The notes under the pieces were generated by a model. That model was not told the origin of the DNA, searched no databases, and saw only the letters and a program-made list of their open reading frames with translations. A DNA stretch of 64,000 nucleotides from Gnetum montanum (lineage: Eukaryota > Streptophyta > Gnetopsida > Gnetales > Gnetaceae), in assembly GCA_015680685.1 (NCBI GenBank), contig MNCI01004442.1, positions 2,573 through 66,572 of the forward strand. The letters run 5' to 3'. The position numbers were made by a program, and so were the translations under genes. Positions 1-12,239 of the stretch are shown here, piece after piece. Position 1 is the first letter of the stretch; each line of letters opens with the position of its first letter.

Positions 1-140
1 GTGTCCCTGTTGCCTTATCCATCGGACTGATATGCGATGCCGAATGCATCGGCATCGGTCATGGTAGCTGTTTGAAGGTAAGTTGCAGGTCATACCGCCT
101 AAAATTCGAAATGAATCTTTCGGAAGGAAGAAGCCCTGTT

Positions 141-626
141 TTAGCGATGAAATAACTGCACGAAATTTTTTTTGAAGTTGCAGGGATGAACCAGAAACAC
201 GCCTGCTCGTTGTTTGCCCTTCGCTCTCTGCCTTTCGTCCTCTGTTTCATTATTATTTTTTCTGCAGTGTATTTGTGGATGCGTGGGATAGAACCCCCAA
301 AAACGTAGATTTCGATTTGGGTTTGGGTTTCTGCTTCTTGCGTTTGCGTATTTCACAAACCGCGGGTCCACCGTAGTCTCAGCTACACTTGACCTTGATG
401 ATGATGAAGACGCGGCAGCAGCAACTGTAGCAAAAAAAATTTCTTCTTCGCTCGAAACGGCTCCAACAAAGCAGGCCGTCTCTAGATTCCGCCATTGATG
501 TTGTTGTTGAAGCTTCCTGCTATGCCACGGCCTTTGCCACACAGGAAGATAGGTTTTTGCGAGCTTTTGTAGTATTTTCGTGGCCTTCGCGCACCCACTA
601 ACCCACAGATTCCCTAGAACGCCCAA
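141..626 (-). CDS. Possible partial exon of an unrecognised gene
   Basis: A 161-codon open frame on the minus strand lies in the only GC- and CpG-richer patch at the left edge, unlike the AT-rich transposon remains to its right. I do not recognise the product. The first ~40 residues are basic and aromatic (Lys, Arg, Trp), followed by an acidic patch, an Ala/Ser-rich stretch (about residues 63-82) and an Arg/Asn-rich stretch. That order would suit an organelle-targeting leader or a low-complexity N-terminus, but this is only inference. If real, it would be the first exon of a gene continuing beyond the left edge. It could equally be a GC-rich promoter or 5' leader with a chance open frame. Confidence 0.3.
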   Translation of the reverse strand: MGVLGNLWVSGCAKATKILQKLAKTYLPVWQRPWHSRKLQQQHQWRNLETACFVGAVSSEEEIFFATVAAAASSSSSRSSVAETTVDPRFVKYANARSRNPNPNRNLRFWGFYPTHPQIHCRKNNNETEDERQRAKGKQRAGVFLVHPCNFKKNFVQLFHR

Positions 627-637
627 CCAGAATCTAT

Positions 638-679
638 GAATTAGGGCCGCGATTTTCAGCGAATTAGGGCCGCGATTTT
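638..679. repeat. Two-copy 19-bp direct repeat, 23-bp period
   Basis: The 19 bases GAATTAGGGCCGCGATTTT occur twice, separated by four bases, just upstream of the minus-strand open frame. If that frame is a first exon, the repeat lies in its promoter or 5' leader. Confidence 0.8.
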
Positions 680-1079
680 GCGGGCGACCGTAAATGGCCC
701 GAATGTGCTACGGCTGCTCCCAATGATCATCCTCGGTCTCCGTGGGTGTGCTCTCCTGCTCTTGCGTTGCTGCTACCGTCACCATTTTTCTGTGCATCCA
801 TCTCTATGGATCGGTCTCACAATTCTCAGTGGCAGCGACTGCGCAACGTGGTCTCCTTACCTTGGTTTAATTTTCAATTTTTCCCCTATTCCTAAAGTCG
901 ATGGTATATTTTTCGATTTTGTTTTTTCAATACAAAATAGTAGACTCTGACCTTTCGTGTATTGGTTGATGCACGTTGAGCAAGACCCTTTTTGGACACT
1001 CAACCAACTATATCTTTGGGGATGTGAACCAATTAGCAAAAGCTTGGAGAAGAAACATAATCCCAAGAATCTCTTTTAC

Positions 1080-1639
1080 ATTTTTCAAAAAAAAATCACC
1101 ATAACCTTATAAATCCTGCTCCATGGAATGGCCAAATGTGCCAACACTAATCTAATCAATGCAACTTTAGCCTCATGTTACCTATCATCTATTACAACAA
1201 GCTCAAGAGATATGGTTATCAATTGAGAGAGTACAAACTCTTTCATGCATGTATTTCATATAGGTACATTAGGTTAGATAAGAACTAGAAATTAAGGTAA
1301 TTATTGATATGAAAAAATACTCAAAACATATAATAGTCAAGACTAAAAATTACCACCCAAGGCACAAGAATCTCTTAGGATACCATCACTTGTGTTTTGA
1401 ACTTAGTATTTAATTGGAAAAGTTATCAATAGTCATTAGATGAAGGTTAAGTTTGATAACTAGAAAACATAAAAATGAAAATAATAATCATAAAATTTTT
1501 CATGTTTATTGTTAGATAGAGTATGCGATGTTCATTTATAATTTAATGTTAGATGTTAATTTAAACATTGTATTACATTAGGAAGTCATAACATCAAGAA
1601 GATGAAAACTTCTTGTAATTTTGGCCTACTAGAAGGCAT
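1080..1639. other. AT-rich spacer, nothing recognised
   Basis: No coding frame, RNA gene or terminal repeat was recognised. The base composition drops sharply from the GC-richer left edge to strongly AT-rich. Confidence 0.5.
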
Positions 1640-3965
1640 GAAACATTTCAGAAGTCCAATTTAGGTGGAGTATGAGATTCCATGAGCAGGTTTGAAACTC
1701 TACATAATTATTCCCTATCGGAAGGTTTGAATGTCTTTTGGATGACCCTTTACTTTTCGAAGGGTGCTAGTATGCACTTCCTCATAGTATACCTAAGCCT
1801 TGTTGGTGGATGACCCTCTTCCTTCTAGAAGCCACAATCTCCAAGCAATTATTCATAATAGAAAAATCTTAATGCCTTTGAGATGATCTTTAGCCTTTCG
1901 AATGACCCTCATTCTTCTAATAGCATCAAATTACAAGCAACTATTCCCTTCTAGAATGTCTGAGCACTTTCAGGTATGAAGTATAGGAGGCTACTACTAG
2001 CACTTGCTCATAATGTACCTAGACCTTGCAACCAAATAACCCTCTACTTTCATGGAAGCCATAATCTCCAAGAAATTATTTACAACCAAAAATTCTTAAT
2101 GACTTCTATATGATCTTTAGCCTTTTGGATGACCCTCTTCCTTCTGGTGGCATCAAATTACAAGCAAATGTTCTCTTTCTAAAAGTCTGGGTACCTTCCA
2201 ATAGGGACTACAGGAGGCTACTAGTTGCATAGCCATGTAGTTTAACTAGAATCTACACCTATATGATCCTCTATTTTCTAGAATCCATGATCTTGGAGCA
2301 GTTATTCCCTTCTAGAAGGTTTGAGTGCCTTCTAGTAGGGATTGTAGGAGGGTGCTAGTCATACTTCCTCACAGTTTAGCTAGAAGTTGCATCTGGATGA
2401 TCATCTTCCTTCTAGAAGCCACAATGGCCAAGAAATTATTCAATATTGAAAGGTCTTAATGCCTTCTAGTTGATCTTTATCCTTTCAGATGACCCTCTTC
2501 CTTCTAGTAGCATCAAGTTACAAGTAACTTTTCCCTTTCAAAAGGTCTAGGTACCTTCTTGTAGGGACTAGTGGAGGATGCTAGTCACACTTTCTTGCAT
2601 TTTAGCTAGAATCTACAACTAGATGATCCCCTAACTTCTAGACTTCATGATCTTAGTCCAATTTTACCCTACTAGAAGGTTTGAGTGCCTACCGGTAGGG
2701 ACTACAGGACGGTGCTAGTAGCACATGTTCATAGTTTACCTAGACCTTGCAACCAAATGATCCTCTGCCTTCTAGAAGCCATAATCTTCAAGAAATTTTT
2801 TGCAACCAAAATGTCTTAATGCCTTCTAGATGATCTTTAGCCTTCCAAATCACCATCTTCCTTATACTAGCATCAAATTACAAGTAATTTTTCCCTTCTA
2901 GAAGGTCTAGGTGCCTTCTGATAGGGGCTACAGGAGGGTGCTAGTCACATAGCCATGTAGTTTAGTTAGAATCTGCTACTAGATAACCCTTGGCCTTCTA
3001 GAAGCCATGATCTTGAAGTAATTATTCCCTTCTGGTAGGGACTATGGGAGGGTGTTAGTAGCACATGCTCATATTTTACCTAGACCTTACAATGGAATAA
3101 TGTTATGCCTTTTGGAAGCCACAATTTCTAAGCAATTATACATAACTAGAAGGTCTTAATTCCTTTCGAATGATCTTCAGTCTTTCCAATGACCCAATTT
3201 CTCTTGGTAGCATTAAATTACAAACAACTATTTCCTTTCAAACGGTTTGGATGCCTTATGGTAGGGACTATGAGAGGGTGCTAGTGGCACAACCACATAA
3301 TATGCAACCAAATGATCCTTTGCCTTCTAGAAGTCATGATCTTGGAGCATATCTTCCCCTTGGAAAGGTCTAAGTGCCTTTTGGTAGGGACTGCAAGATG
3401 GTGCTAGTCACACTTCCTCATAGTTTAGTTATAATTTGCAATTGGATGATCCTCTACCTTTTAATAGCCACAATCTCTAAGCAATTATTCACAATTGGTA
3501 GGTCTAAGTGCCTTTCAAATGATCCTTTAACTTCAAGTAGCATCAAATTACAAGCAATTGTTCCCTTTTGAAAGGTTTTGTTGCCTTTTGATTGGGACTA
3601 TGGGAGGGTACTAGTCAAATTGCCTTAGTTTAGCTAGAATTTGCAACTAGATGACCCTCTACCTTCCAGTAGCTATGATTTTGGAGCAATTGCACACTTT
3701 CAGAAGGTCTGAGTGCCTACCAATAGGGACTATGAGAGGGTGATCATAGTTTACCTAGACTTTGCTACTAAGTGATCCTTTGCCTTCTAGAAGGCATAAT
3801 ATCTAAGCAATTATTCACAACCAAAAAGTATTGATGCCTTCTAAATGATCCTCTTTCTTCTAGTTGCATCAAACCACAAGTAGTTTTTCCCTATTGGAAA
3901 GTTTGGGTGCCTTCCAATTGAGACTGTTGGAGGGTAATACTCACACTACCTCATAGTTTATAAGA
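1640..3965. repeat. Tandem array of ~330-360 bp composite units
   Basis: About six and a half head-to-tail units. The anchor CATCAAATTACAAGCAA, or a close variant, recurs near 1924, 2151, 2510, 2872, 3210, 3541 and 3867. A second anchor, CCATGATCTTGGAGCA, recurs near 2288, 2647, 3006, 3345 and 3667. A third, GCCACAATCTCCAAG, recurs near 1826, 2058, 2419, 2779, 3118, 3468 and 3806. Each unit holds three related sub-units of roughly 125, 130 and 90 bp that share motifs such as CCTTCTAGAAGG and GGGACTACAGGAGGGTGCTAG, so this is a higher-order repeat. The first period is short (~230 bp) because the middle sub-unit is missing. Copies have diverged by substitutions; the palindrome TTCTAGAA recurs throughout. 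No credible protein frame runs through it. Confidence 0.9.
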
Positions 3966-5940
3966 GATGCAAACATATGTAAGTCATATTCCATCATTAT
4001 CAACATAAGTATGCATTCATGTCAACATGAAACACATCTATGATCATGATGACATATTATTCATGTATATCAATAAAAAATTCACATCATACATACCCAT
4101 TCCCTCAGCAACCACATCAAAGGCTTTGTAATTACTTAATGGAAACAAAGGTAACCTTGTCCCCTCACATTCATCTTGCTAGGTCATGCACTTAAAATGC
4201 CAACAATTAAGTGCATTGATAAAAGTCATGCTAGTCACAAACTCAAAGATACTAAGAATTAAGTGTGTTAACCTTTCATAGCATTGTTCAACATCCAATC
4301 TCTATACACCATGTTGGCATGTTTATCTTGCTGCTTCATGGATATAAATGCCAACAATTAAGTACATTGATAAAAGTCACAATAAAATAGAGAGACACTG
4401 CAAAGAATTAAAAAGGAAAGGGACTTTCACATGCACTAACAACCATGGAGATGATTATTGTGATCCAATTTAATTAAATAAAACTCTTTATTTAATTTTA
4501 CCATGCTCACTGATTTGATAGCCCTATGGTGTTATGAGATTGGTGAGACTGGGACTCGCAATCACTCATTTTGCATAGAATTAGTTTGGATTTAGCGAGC
4601 TACTCATAAGATTCAAAAAACTTAGCTCAAGTGTCTAGTCTTTACCATATATAATTTGCTAACATAGGTCAAAAATTCAACTAGCCTCATGAGTTGTGAG
4701 TGAATTGGCTTCTTGAAAAATCTTGGAACTCTGCAAGTACTCACAAAGATTCAAATATTTGATGTGAGTATGCAAGTCTGGTAACACTAATCCCTATACC
4801 CAAGTAGGAAAAATCTAAATATCCCTATGTAAAAAGTAGATTTTATTAGTGGTTGAAAGGTGATTTCTATTTAGGTTAGTGTTAGAAAGTATGGAGATCT
4901 TTGCATTGTGGTTGTAGGTGCTATGAACACTAAGGTTACTCCATCTTAAGTCCATCATCTAAGAGTATCCCAATTCATTCCAAGAAATCACAAGACACAA
5001 GCCAATCCTCCTCACATAGTTTTTAGTTTTCACTTTAACCTCAACCCAAACCTTGAATATTATTAACTCAAGGCCTTTCACAACCCTTTGTGTCAATGGT
5101 GGTTGTATCAAGGTTTGGAAGGCAAGCTGGAATGTGTTAAAAGGATTTACTCCAACTCCTCCTTCATTTTTTTGTGGGCTCTTTCATGTACCCTCAAGAA
5201 CTTTTTTATAACTAAAACCTGCTATTATTGATCTAATGCATAGTAATATTTTTTTAGCATTTTTAAGCATGATTTTTATTGTAGATTTAAAGCAAAAATT
5301 CTATAATCTTGTTGCTAACTTTTGTTTCAGAAATAAAGTAAAACTTCTATAGTTTACTTTCCACTCTAACTTAACATTTCATAACAAAAAATAGTGAAAT
5401 TCATAAGTGAACATCAATGGATATAATTTTTTTACTAATTGTATGGATTTATGTACTTTTTTCACAATAATTTATGCATTATCTTTTAATTTGACATCTT
5501 AAGGATTTTCCTATTAATCATATTTTTCAATCTATGCTTCTTTAAGTTTTAGTGCAAATTTCTTCATTTTGAAGGTTGTATTCCATCTAAAATCATATAC
5601 TTTTCTTCTTGCAAATACAAGACCAACAATAACTTCCGTTCCCTCTTAAATCATAGCATATTACATACTTGTGGGTTTTGTAGTCTACAGAGATTTATTT
5701 AATTTGAAAATTTCCTTATTTCTCAAATGAATTGATGACCTGGAAAGGCTTATCTCATGGTAGTGATGGTTTTAGGTGGACTTTTTATTTATTTAACAAT
5801 AAGGTGTTAGTTGAGTAGTAAGATTTTTGGCCTAATAACTTTAAGGGTATAGTTTTAATTCAACACTAAGCAATAAAAAATAAAAAATATTTTTCACTTT
5901 CTACTATCTATACATTGTTTTTAATCAAGGTGAACAAAGA
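3966..5940. other. AT-rich spacer, nothing recognised
   Basis: Stop codons are dense in all frames. No motif of a known transposon protein, RNA gene or terminal repeat was seen. It is probably decayed repeat DNA. Confidence 0.4.
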
Positions 5941-6130
5941 ACGAGAACCTTTGAGAGGCTCTGATGGGGATAATCCAAAATGAACATGGGACAAGATTAT
6001 TGTTAAGAGAGTATTCATAGACTCTATAATGAAGAAGAATGAGAACCTCTAAGAGGTTTTGATGAAGATAATCAAGAAGGAACAACAACCAAGATGGTTG
6101 TTAACATTGTATATAATAGACCCACATTGA
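5941..6130. repeat. Two-copy tandem duplication, ~98-bp period
   Basis: The stretch starting ACGAGAACCTTTGAGAGGCT near 5941 is repeated in diverged form as ATGAGAACCTCTAAGAGGTT near 6039. Both copies continue through a GATGGGGATAATC / GATGAAGATAATC block and end in a similar ATAGAC block. No coding role is visible. Confidence 0.65.
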
Positions 6131-6869
6131 AATTCATGTAGGTGTAGATCCCGAATTGAAATGAACAACATATTACAAATATGTTCTAACTTACTACTAT
6201 GCTTTAAAAGAATAGGATTTAAAACAAGCGTAACGAGCATTTGCTATGTGTATTTATAATACGTTGTTTAAAATCATATGGAATAAATAGTAAATGCAAG
6301 TAGTGAGCCTAATGTTCATAGTCCCAGAGATTTCAAATGTGCAAGAAAAGCTAGAGGAAGAGAGAAATTGGCCAATTCTCAATGCAAAAGTTCACAAACT
6401 AAAAGGAATGGTTATGTAACATTTCATATGGTATTCTCTTCGGAAAATGAACTAGATTATGAAGTCCTCATTTTGGATCTTCTTATCCTATTTAGGAAAA
6501 TAGATCCTTCATTATCTCTTTGTTATACAAATCCCTTAATAACCTTTTGGCTTCTTCAATTATCATTACAAGTATATGAATCATAATGACTACTCTATTT
6601 CACTTGATAACCATATAACTTCTTTGATTTCTTATGGTTCTTATTCGAAATGTCTTTTACACAATGCTTCATCTAGTATCTTCTCTTATGATTCATCATT
6701 ACTTGCCCATCCAACTTTCCTTTTATCCTTTTGTTGTTCCTTACAACTTATTCTTTCCTTTACCACTTTGTAACTTGTTTCTTGGCTACTTATGTTTCAT
6801 TGGTATGGTCATAATGCTTTGCATGATACATCACATTCTTTTGTTACAACTTTTTTAAAAGTGATTATG
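6131..6869. other. AT-rich spacer, nothing recognised
   Basis: Several short open frames of 60-75 codons overlap here, but they are AT-driven, hydrophobic and lack any family motif, so I do not call them genes. Confidence 0.4.
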
Positions 6870-7796
6870 AACATCCTTTCATCATTACAAAGCTAATAAC
6901 TCTACATTATGTTCTGATTATATTCTAACATGAATCGTTATCTTTCCAATTATATCTATGTTGGCCTTAGTTGACATGGTTAAGTATAATTGAGACATAT
7001 GATCTTGATGTTATTTTAGCCATGATTAAAATAGTATTTAAATATTGTAATTAAATATATATTTATTTAAGTGAAAAAAGTAAATCTAATCTAACCTATG
7101 CGATAAGCATTTGTTTCTAATTTGTCATACATATCCTAAACTCTCATTATTATTACTAGATTACCAACTATTCAATGGTAGGTGTTCCAAGTGACACTCT
7201 CCTAGAATTACCAAACATTAATAAGTTTATATTCAAAGTTGGTCATACTCATTATACAAAATGATCATGCATGTAAATGTAAATGATTAACTATGTGTGT
7301 AGTGAGTAAATGAACAAGGAAAATTAAATTGCAATTAAGGAAATATTAAGTTATGTCAATATGTTATAATGAGTGGAAGTTGATCTCTATCTCATTAACA
7401 TTCATGAATTGTGTTTAAGAATAATCCCCTTGAATAAGAGTCTATACAGTTAACTCAAATTCATGTTGTAGGTACTTGCTCATTATCCTCTAAGTTACAA
7501 AATGAAACTATAAAAGTTTGGCCACAATTATGACTGAAGACCAAAGAAGACATCATAAAAAATGATTGAAGATAATTTGAAGAAATTGCAAATACAAAAA
7601 GATCTAGCTCTTCATAGAAGTGAAGGGAAAAAAGGAACTCATGTAGCCAATCCTATTTTATTGGGATAACATTAGGATTATGATCATGAGGTGGGTGGTA
7701 TTTATAGATGAAATATACATCATATCTACAATATTATATGAAAGCATTTGACGTCGCAGCTATAACATCATAGCCCTTGCAAAAAATGCTTTGTCA
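6870..7796 (-). repeat. LTR of a gypsy-type ORF2 element (copy 4)
   Basis: This stretch matches the LTRs at 44,235, 52,351 and 63,548 in order: a TATATGAT-TTGATGTT block, an AATCTAA-rich block, a 'CTATGNGATAAGCATTTGTT' block, and the ACTAGATTACCAA / ATTACCAAACAT blocks followed by TCATACTCATT. The right end is set at TGTCA (7796). There the sequence passes into TACCTCCACAACTAACTAAA, which also follows the LTR at 45,088 and 57,491. The left end is approximate because the expected TGATGAG terminus was not found. Confidence 0.65.
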
Positions 7797-8800
7797 TACC
7801 TCCACAACTAACTAAAAACTCATCCTCTAGTTAAATAAAATTAGGACTAATTTTATTACAAAATTATGAAAATGACTCAACTAATTGACTTGTGTGCTAT
7901 ATTATATTATTTATTTGAGTAGTTTACAAATACAAAAAACATTGAACATACATCAAAAAAGGTATAAAATTACATGTTTTTAAAATATGCTCTAATAGCA
8001 AATCTTTCTGTTATTCCAAGTAGTGATGGCTCCTCTTGCTATGGTGGCTTCTACAGTGGATTGGAAACTTGATTTTCTATGTAAAATGATTCAATAAGGC
8101 CAAATACTTTTTCATATCTATCCATGGATCATTAATGATCCAAGCTAAATTAGTTAAAATGGAAATTGTTGAGATCTTCCATGGACATGACAGATTGAAA
8201 AATATCTTGTTTTCTTGTACAAACCAAGTAGCAAACAATTTAAACTTAATATCAAATGTTCTTACTCTATCTTTTCACACCTAATATTTTACCAATCCTT
8301 TTCCTAGGTTCTCTACAAAATCACATTACCTACTATATTATGCTCAAAGAACTTCTAGCTTTGCCTATGCTTCTTACAACTTCCTCTTTATCTTGGCATG
8401 TAGCTTATTCTTATCATCAAATAATGCAAATGTTTTTATAGCTTGTTTCTCCACTTCATTTATTGGGCATCCAACTATCAACATGGTGAGATTTTCATGG
8501 TAAAGATTAACAAATTTCATAGAATGCATTAATTATTCTATATTATACCTTACATAGTTCATATCGCCTTGTAAATTTTTATTATCAAATTGGAATTCTA
8601 AGTTAGGCTTTAACTAAAGTCACATAATTCTTACAATAGATTTTTCTAAAGATTTTCCTTAGGATGATATTCTACCTAAAGTATGATCTTACCATTGTGC
8701 CTTTCTAGATTCAACCTTTGTTTCATTACATTTAAAGCTATTGTATTTATTTTAAGTAAAATTTTCAAATTTCAATAAAACAAAAACCTTCATAGGGAAG
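7797..8800 (-). pseudogene. 3' part of retroelement ORF2 (copy 4), decayed
   Basis: On the minus strand this carries the C-terminal part of the second ORF found in three other elements in the window. Around 8100-8215 the translation reads FATWFVQENKIFFNLSCPW and then LAWIINDPWIDMKKYLALLN. These align position by position with QFLAWYVKANKMFSQLPYAW and FAWTIDDPQLEKEKLIALLN of the copy at 57.7-60.5 kb. Homology is traceable through a PTINMV block near 8470 to about 8750. Frameshifts and stops make it non-functional. It lies directly inside its LTR, as expected for the 3' end of a minus-strand element. The gag end of this copy was not found. Confidence 0.7.
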
Positions 8801-10849
8801 GGGTGCTTTGATGTTTTATGTCTGAGTGAAAATTGTTTCTTGTTTTGTGAGAAAAGAGTTCATGCACATTCACGGCAAATAGGTCATGCATCCTAAGACC
8901 CTTTTCTTTGTAGACTTCTCTTAAAATGAATGTTGTTGTTATGCATGCTTAACCTACTGGATTTTTCTCTTGCAGTGGCTTTTGTCAATGAGCTCTCTTA
9001 GTTACTGGCATGTGGACCATCTCCCACATTTGTGGAAGGAGCTCCTTTGGCTCTATGGGTTGCTAGTATGGACACGAAGCATAACACTACCTTCAATCAC
9101 GGCATTCTTGTCTAACTAATGGTTTTGAGATAGATGATATTGAAGATCCTCATAGCCATCCTCACCAGTCATGAAGCCTGTCATGTCCTTTATGTTCATT
9201 AATGATTGCTTTTGTTTAATCATAATTTGTGGCTATGATATTATGTAGATTTGCATGCTCGTTGTTAAATATTATTGCTTTAGAGGGTCCCTTGTGGCTG
9301 GATGTTTGTGTCTTGGACAATAGCCTCAGGCTTTTTCGATTTTCCTTTTGGAATTATCGAGTTTCCTTTTGGAATTATAGAGATATCAGATTTGTTGAAG
9401 AAAAATTGAATAATAGAGATATCAGATTTGTGGAAGAAAAATCAAAGATAGAAAAATCATATCGCTTGAAAAAAGTTCAAATTCCCTAAAAAGAACATTA
9501 GATACACTGAAGACTCTCCTCCTGTACATTTGAATTTTTAAGTTGTGGCCCTTATTCACCTCCCTCTCAGCTCCATGGAAGCAATAACTTTCATGACATA
9601 GACTTTGCCGATGTTGTTAATCATCAACACTATCGAAGCATTGCATTAGAATTTTGAATTAGAAATTTTTGCGAGCTGTTGAAATGTAAGTCATTACGAT
9701 TCCAGCAGGACTTGCATTCCTGTATCAACCGACATTGTCAGCCTTTATGGGCAGTTGCAAACTTGAAATGCATGTTTTTTATTAGGATTCCCAGTGGGAC
9801 TTAGTATTCTTGTATTAGACGTCAGCAAACTACATCAGCATCTACAGTTTGCTGATGTTAATTATCAATGCCATGGAGGCATCAGATTGTTTTGTTTTAT
9901 CTCCTAAATGATCACAACTAAAATCATTTTGAAAATGTAAGCACTTTAAAAACAACATTTTAAAGATAAGTTGCAGTAAAGAAGTAATTCATAGCAAAAT
10001 TTTAACTTTTTAGAGTGGTAGATGCATCAATTAAATTCAAAAATGAATAACTTAGCATCAATCTAAAAAAATGATCCCTTGTTTCATGGATGCTAAATCT
10101 GAGCAAAATACAAAAAATTTCAAAAATCATGTTGCCTGAAGTTAAATGTCTGTACTATTAAAATATGTATTCTTTTGGTTCTTCAAACTAAAAAAAAAAA
10201 GTCATTTTTAAGCATTTAATAGCTTATGCACTTAAAATTTTCAAATTAAACTATGGGTAGATGCTTTCATTTTAACTAAGGCATTAAACTCTGCATCCTT
10301 CCACTTACATTTTGGTATGGCCATTGCTTCCAGAGCATATGATTAAAAATATGAATGGCTATAATAGAAGAATAATTTGGTGAAAAATATTTAAAATTAC
10401 AAAATCACTTTTAAAAGCATTTTTATTAAATTTTTATTGTCTCTTGTTTCATTGAAAATGACTCTAGTTTTTATTACAGGAACATGTTCATAAGATAGTA
10501 TTTTTGTTGAAGTACTAGGCATTATTTAAGAAAGAAGAGCATGCAATTGGAAAAAAATAAATAATTTAAGGGTTATTTGTCAAGATCTTAGAATAGAATC
10601 ATTCTCCTATTGATCATCTTGTCACTTTAAGGCACTCCATTGAAACATTCAAAAGAGCCTAACATATAATTATTTATTTATTTTATACATTTTATAAAAG
10701 CTTATAATTAAGTGAGTTAAAAAAAGTTAGGGCCATCACTAACAACTAAATTAACTAGGTTTGGTATAAAACTCATGGCAATGAGATAAAAGTTATAAAA
10801 AGAATGTACCATTAAGCTCAAAGATGGAGAATCAAAAAATAATTTGAAT
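8801..10849. other. Spacer with small tandem duplications
   Basis: No gene was recognised. At 9339-9445 two short duplications lie side by side. TTTCCTTTTGGAATTAT is repeated at 24-bp spacing, then AGAGATATCAGATTTGT is repeated at ~42-bp spacing. They create an 86-codon open frame with internal repeats (9229-9489, plus) that I regard as a by-product. At 9595-9880 a diverged duplication of ~125 bp contains GATTCCAGCAGGACTTGCAT / GATTCCCAGTGGGACTTAGT. Confidence 0.5.
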
Positions 10850-11135
10850 GGTTGGAGTAAAATTTCAATGAAGCAAGATCATTTCCTATCCTTAGCTATC
10901 ATTGGTGTCTTTATTGATGAGATGTAAGATTATATGTACAATGGAAAAATCATATAAAATTAGGCTGTCAATATGCTATAAAGGTTAGAAGAATGCATTA
11001 TTTCTAGATTGCAAGTTAATGTAGAGAAAATTAAAATGATGATGTGGGGTATAAGAAACATACAGTATAATTTTAAATTTGTTATTAAAATATATAAATC
11101 ATAGGCTCTTTTAGATACTTAGGCCTTTAATATGT
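10850..11135 (+). pseudogene. LINE reverse transcriptase remnant, C-terminal part
   Basis: The translation shows motifs of plant non-LTR reverse transcriptase in the right order: IIGVFIDEM (the block before the active site), then LQVNVEKIKMMMWG (thumb-side block after the active site), then FRYLGL. The stretch that would hold the FADD active site is deleted between the first two. Stops and frame changes are present. On the same strand but separate from the larger LINE 1.1 kb downstream; both cover the same part of the protein, so they are two insertions. Confidence 0.65.
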
Positions 11136-12239
11136 TAATAATTATATATGAGGTAAATGCATTAAGGACATAATAACATGAGTAATAAAAATTCTCTATG
11201 AGTTACCTCATGATTTTTGAAGTAGATCTACAACTTCTTTGTCATTCTACGAGTTACCTAACAATTTATATGAATCAATTACTTAGGAAATTTTTGGAAG
11301 ATGTGTTTTTATGCAAAATTTGTACTATTTACTTTATTTCTAAAGTTTTTTGAATCATTTAAATCTAGTTTGGAAAGATCAAGGATTTGATACTATCCAT
11401 GAATGTTATTTGTTAAACATATTTTTATTGGTAGAATTTGTTGATTTAGAAATGGTCTCTAAGTTCCTTAATATTGATGTTTTTAATCATCATTATGCTT
11501 CATTGATTATTTGAAAGTAGACTTCCTCTTTTAATGTAGCATCTCCTAAATTTTGAAGGGTATCTGGTTTTGTTCAATTGTTGAATCTTTCATTGATTTG
11601 TGAAAATGTTGAAAGAGATATTGTCTCTCCAATTAGTGTTGTTCAATAAAATGTACCTTTAAGGAAGGTTCTAGTCAAATCAATTTTAAAGAATTCTTTA
11701 ATGATTATGGAAAAATAAATATATTTTGAACAAGACATCACAAAAATCTAAAATGATTCTTCATAATACAAAAATGTTGAGGTAGTCTATCTATTAGCTA
11801 TTACATGTTAAATCTTCACAGGACAACATGTTCAAGATATTTTAACTACTAATAATTCATTTACTACTATTTTTCAAGATATGTAAATAAAGTTTTTTTT
11901 TTTGATAATGTTGATTCTATTGATAGGGTGGGGCCTCCTCCCACTTCACACAATGTTAAATTTTCATGGAATGTCTGATTTCCTACCCTAGAGGGGAGGT
12001 TTTCAAGGATTGGTTATAAAGATGAAAACCTGAAATGGAATCCCAAAACCATTAAGCTTTGTTTTTTTGTTGATTTGGAATTTTTTCTATCTATAGTACT
12101 CCTCTGCTTTTGTACTTTGAATTTTTATTATTCTTGAGCAGACAAATTATTTGAAGTTTCTTTTAAACAAATTTTCCATATTCATCCTACCTCTCAAGAA
12201 CCTCTATGCATCACTTAAGCTCACACCAAAGAAAGGTTT
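11136..12239. other. Spacer, possibly decayed LINE 5' region
   Basis: No motif was identified with confidence. Its position just upstream of the LINE reverse transcriptase makes an eroded endonuclease region possible, but I could not find its catalytic motifs. Confidence 0.3.

Noticed and set aside
678-950. 90-codon plus frame
   Set aside because: No family motif, hydrophobic low-complexity content, and it overlaps a more gene-like minus region.
1640-3965. CRISPR-like array
   Set aside because: Units are long, contiguous, diverged and without unique spacers; the genome is a plant's.
6368-6858. Three overlapping plus frames of 65-74 codons
   Set aside because: They overlap each other in different frames and look like AT-rich chance frames.
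9229-9489. 86-codon plus frame with internal repeats
   Set aside because: The repeats come from two small DNA duplications; no other support for coding.
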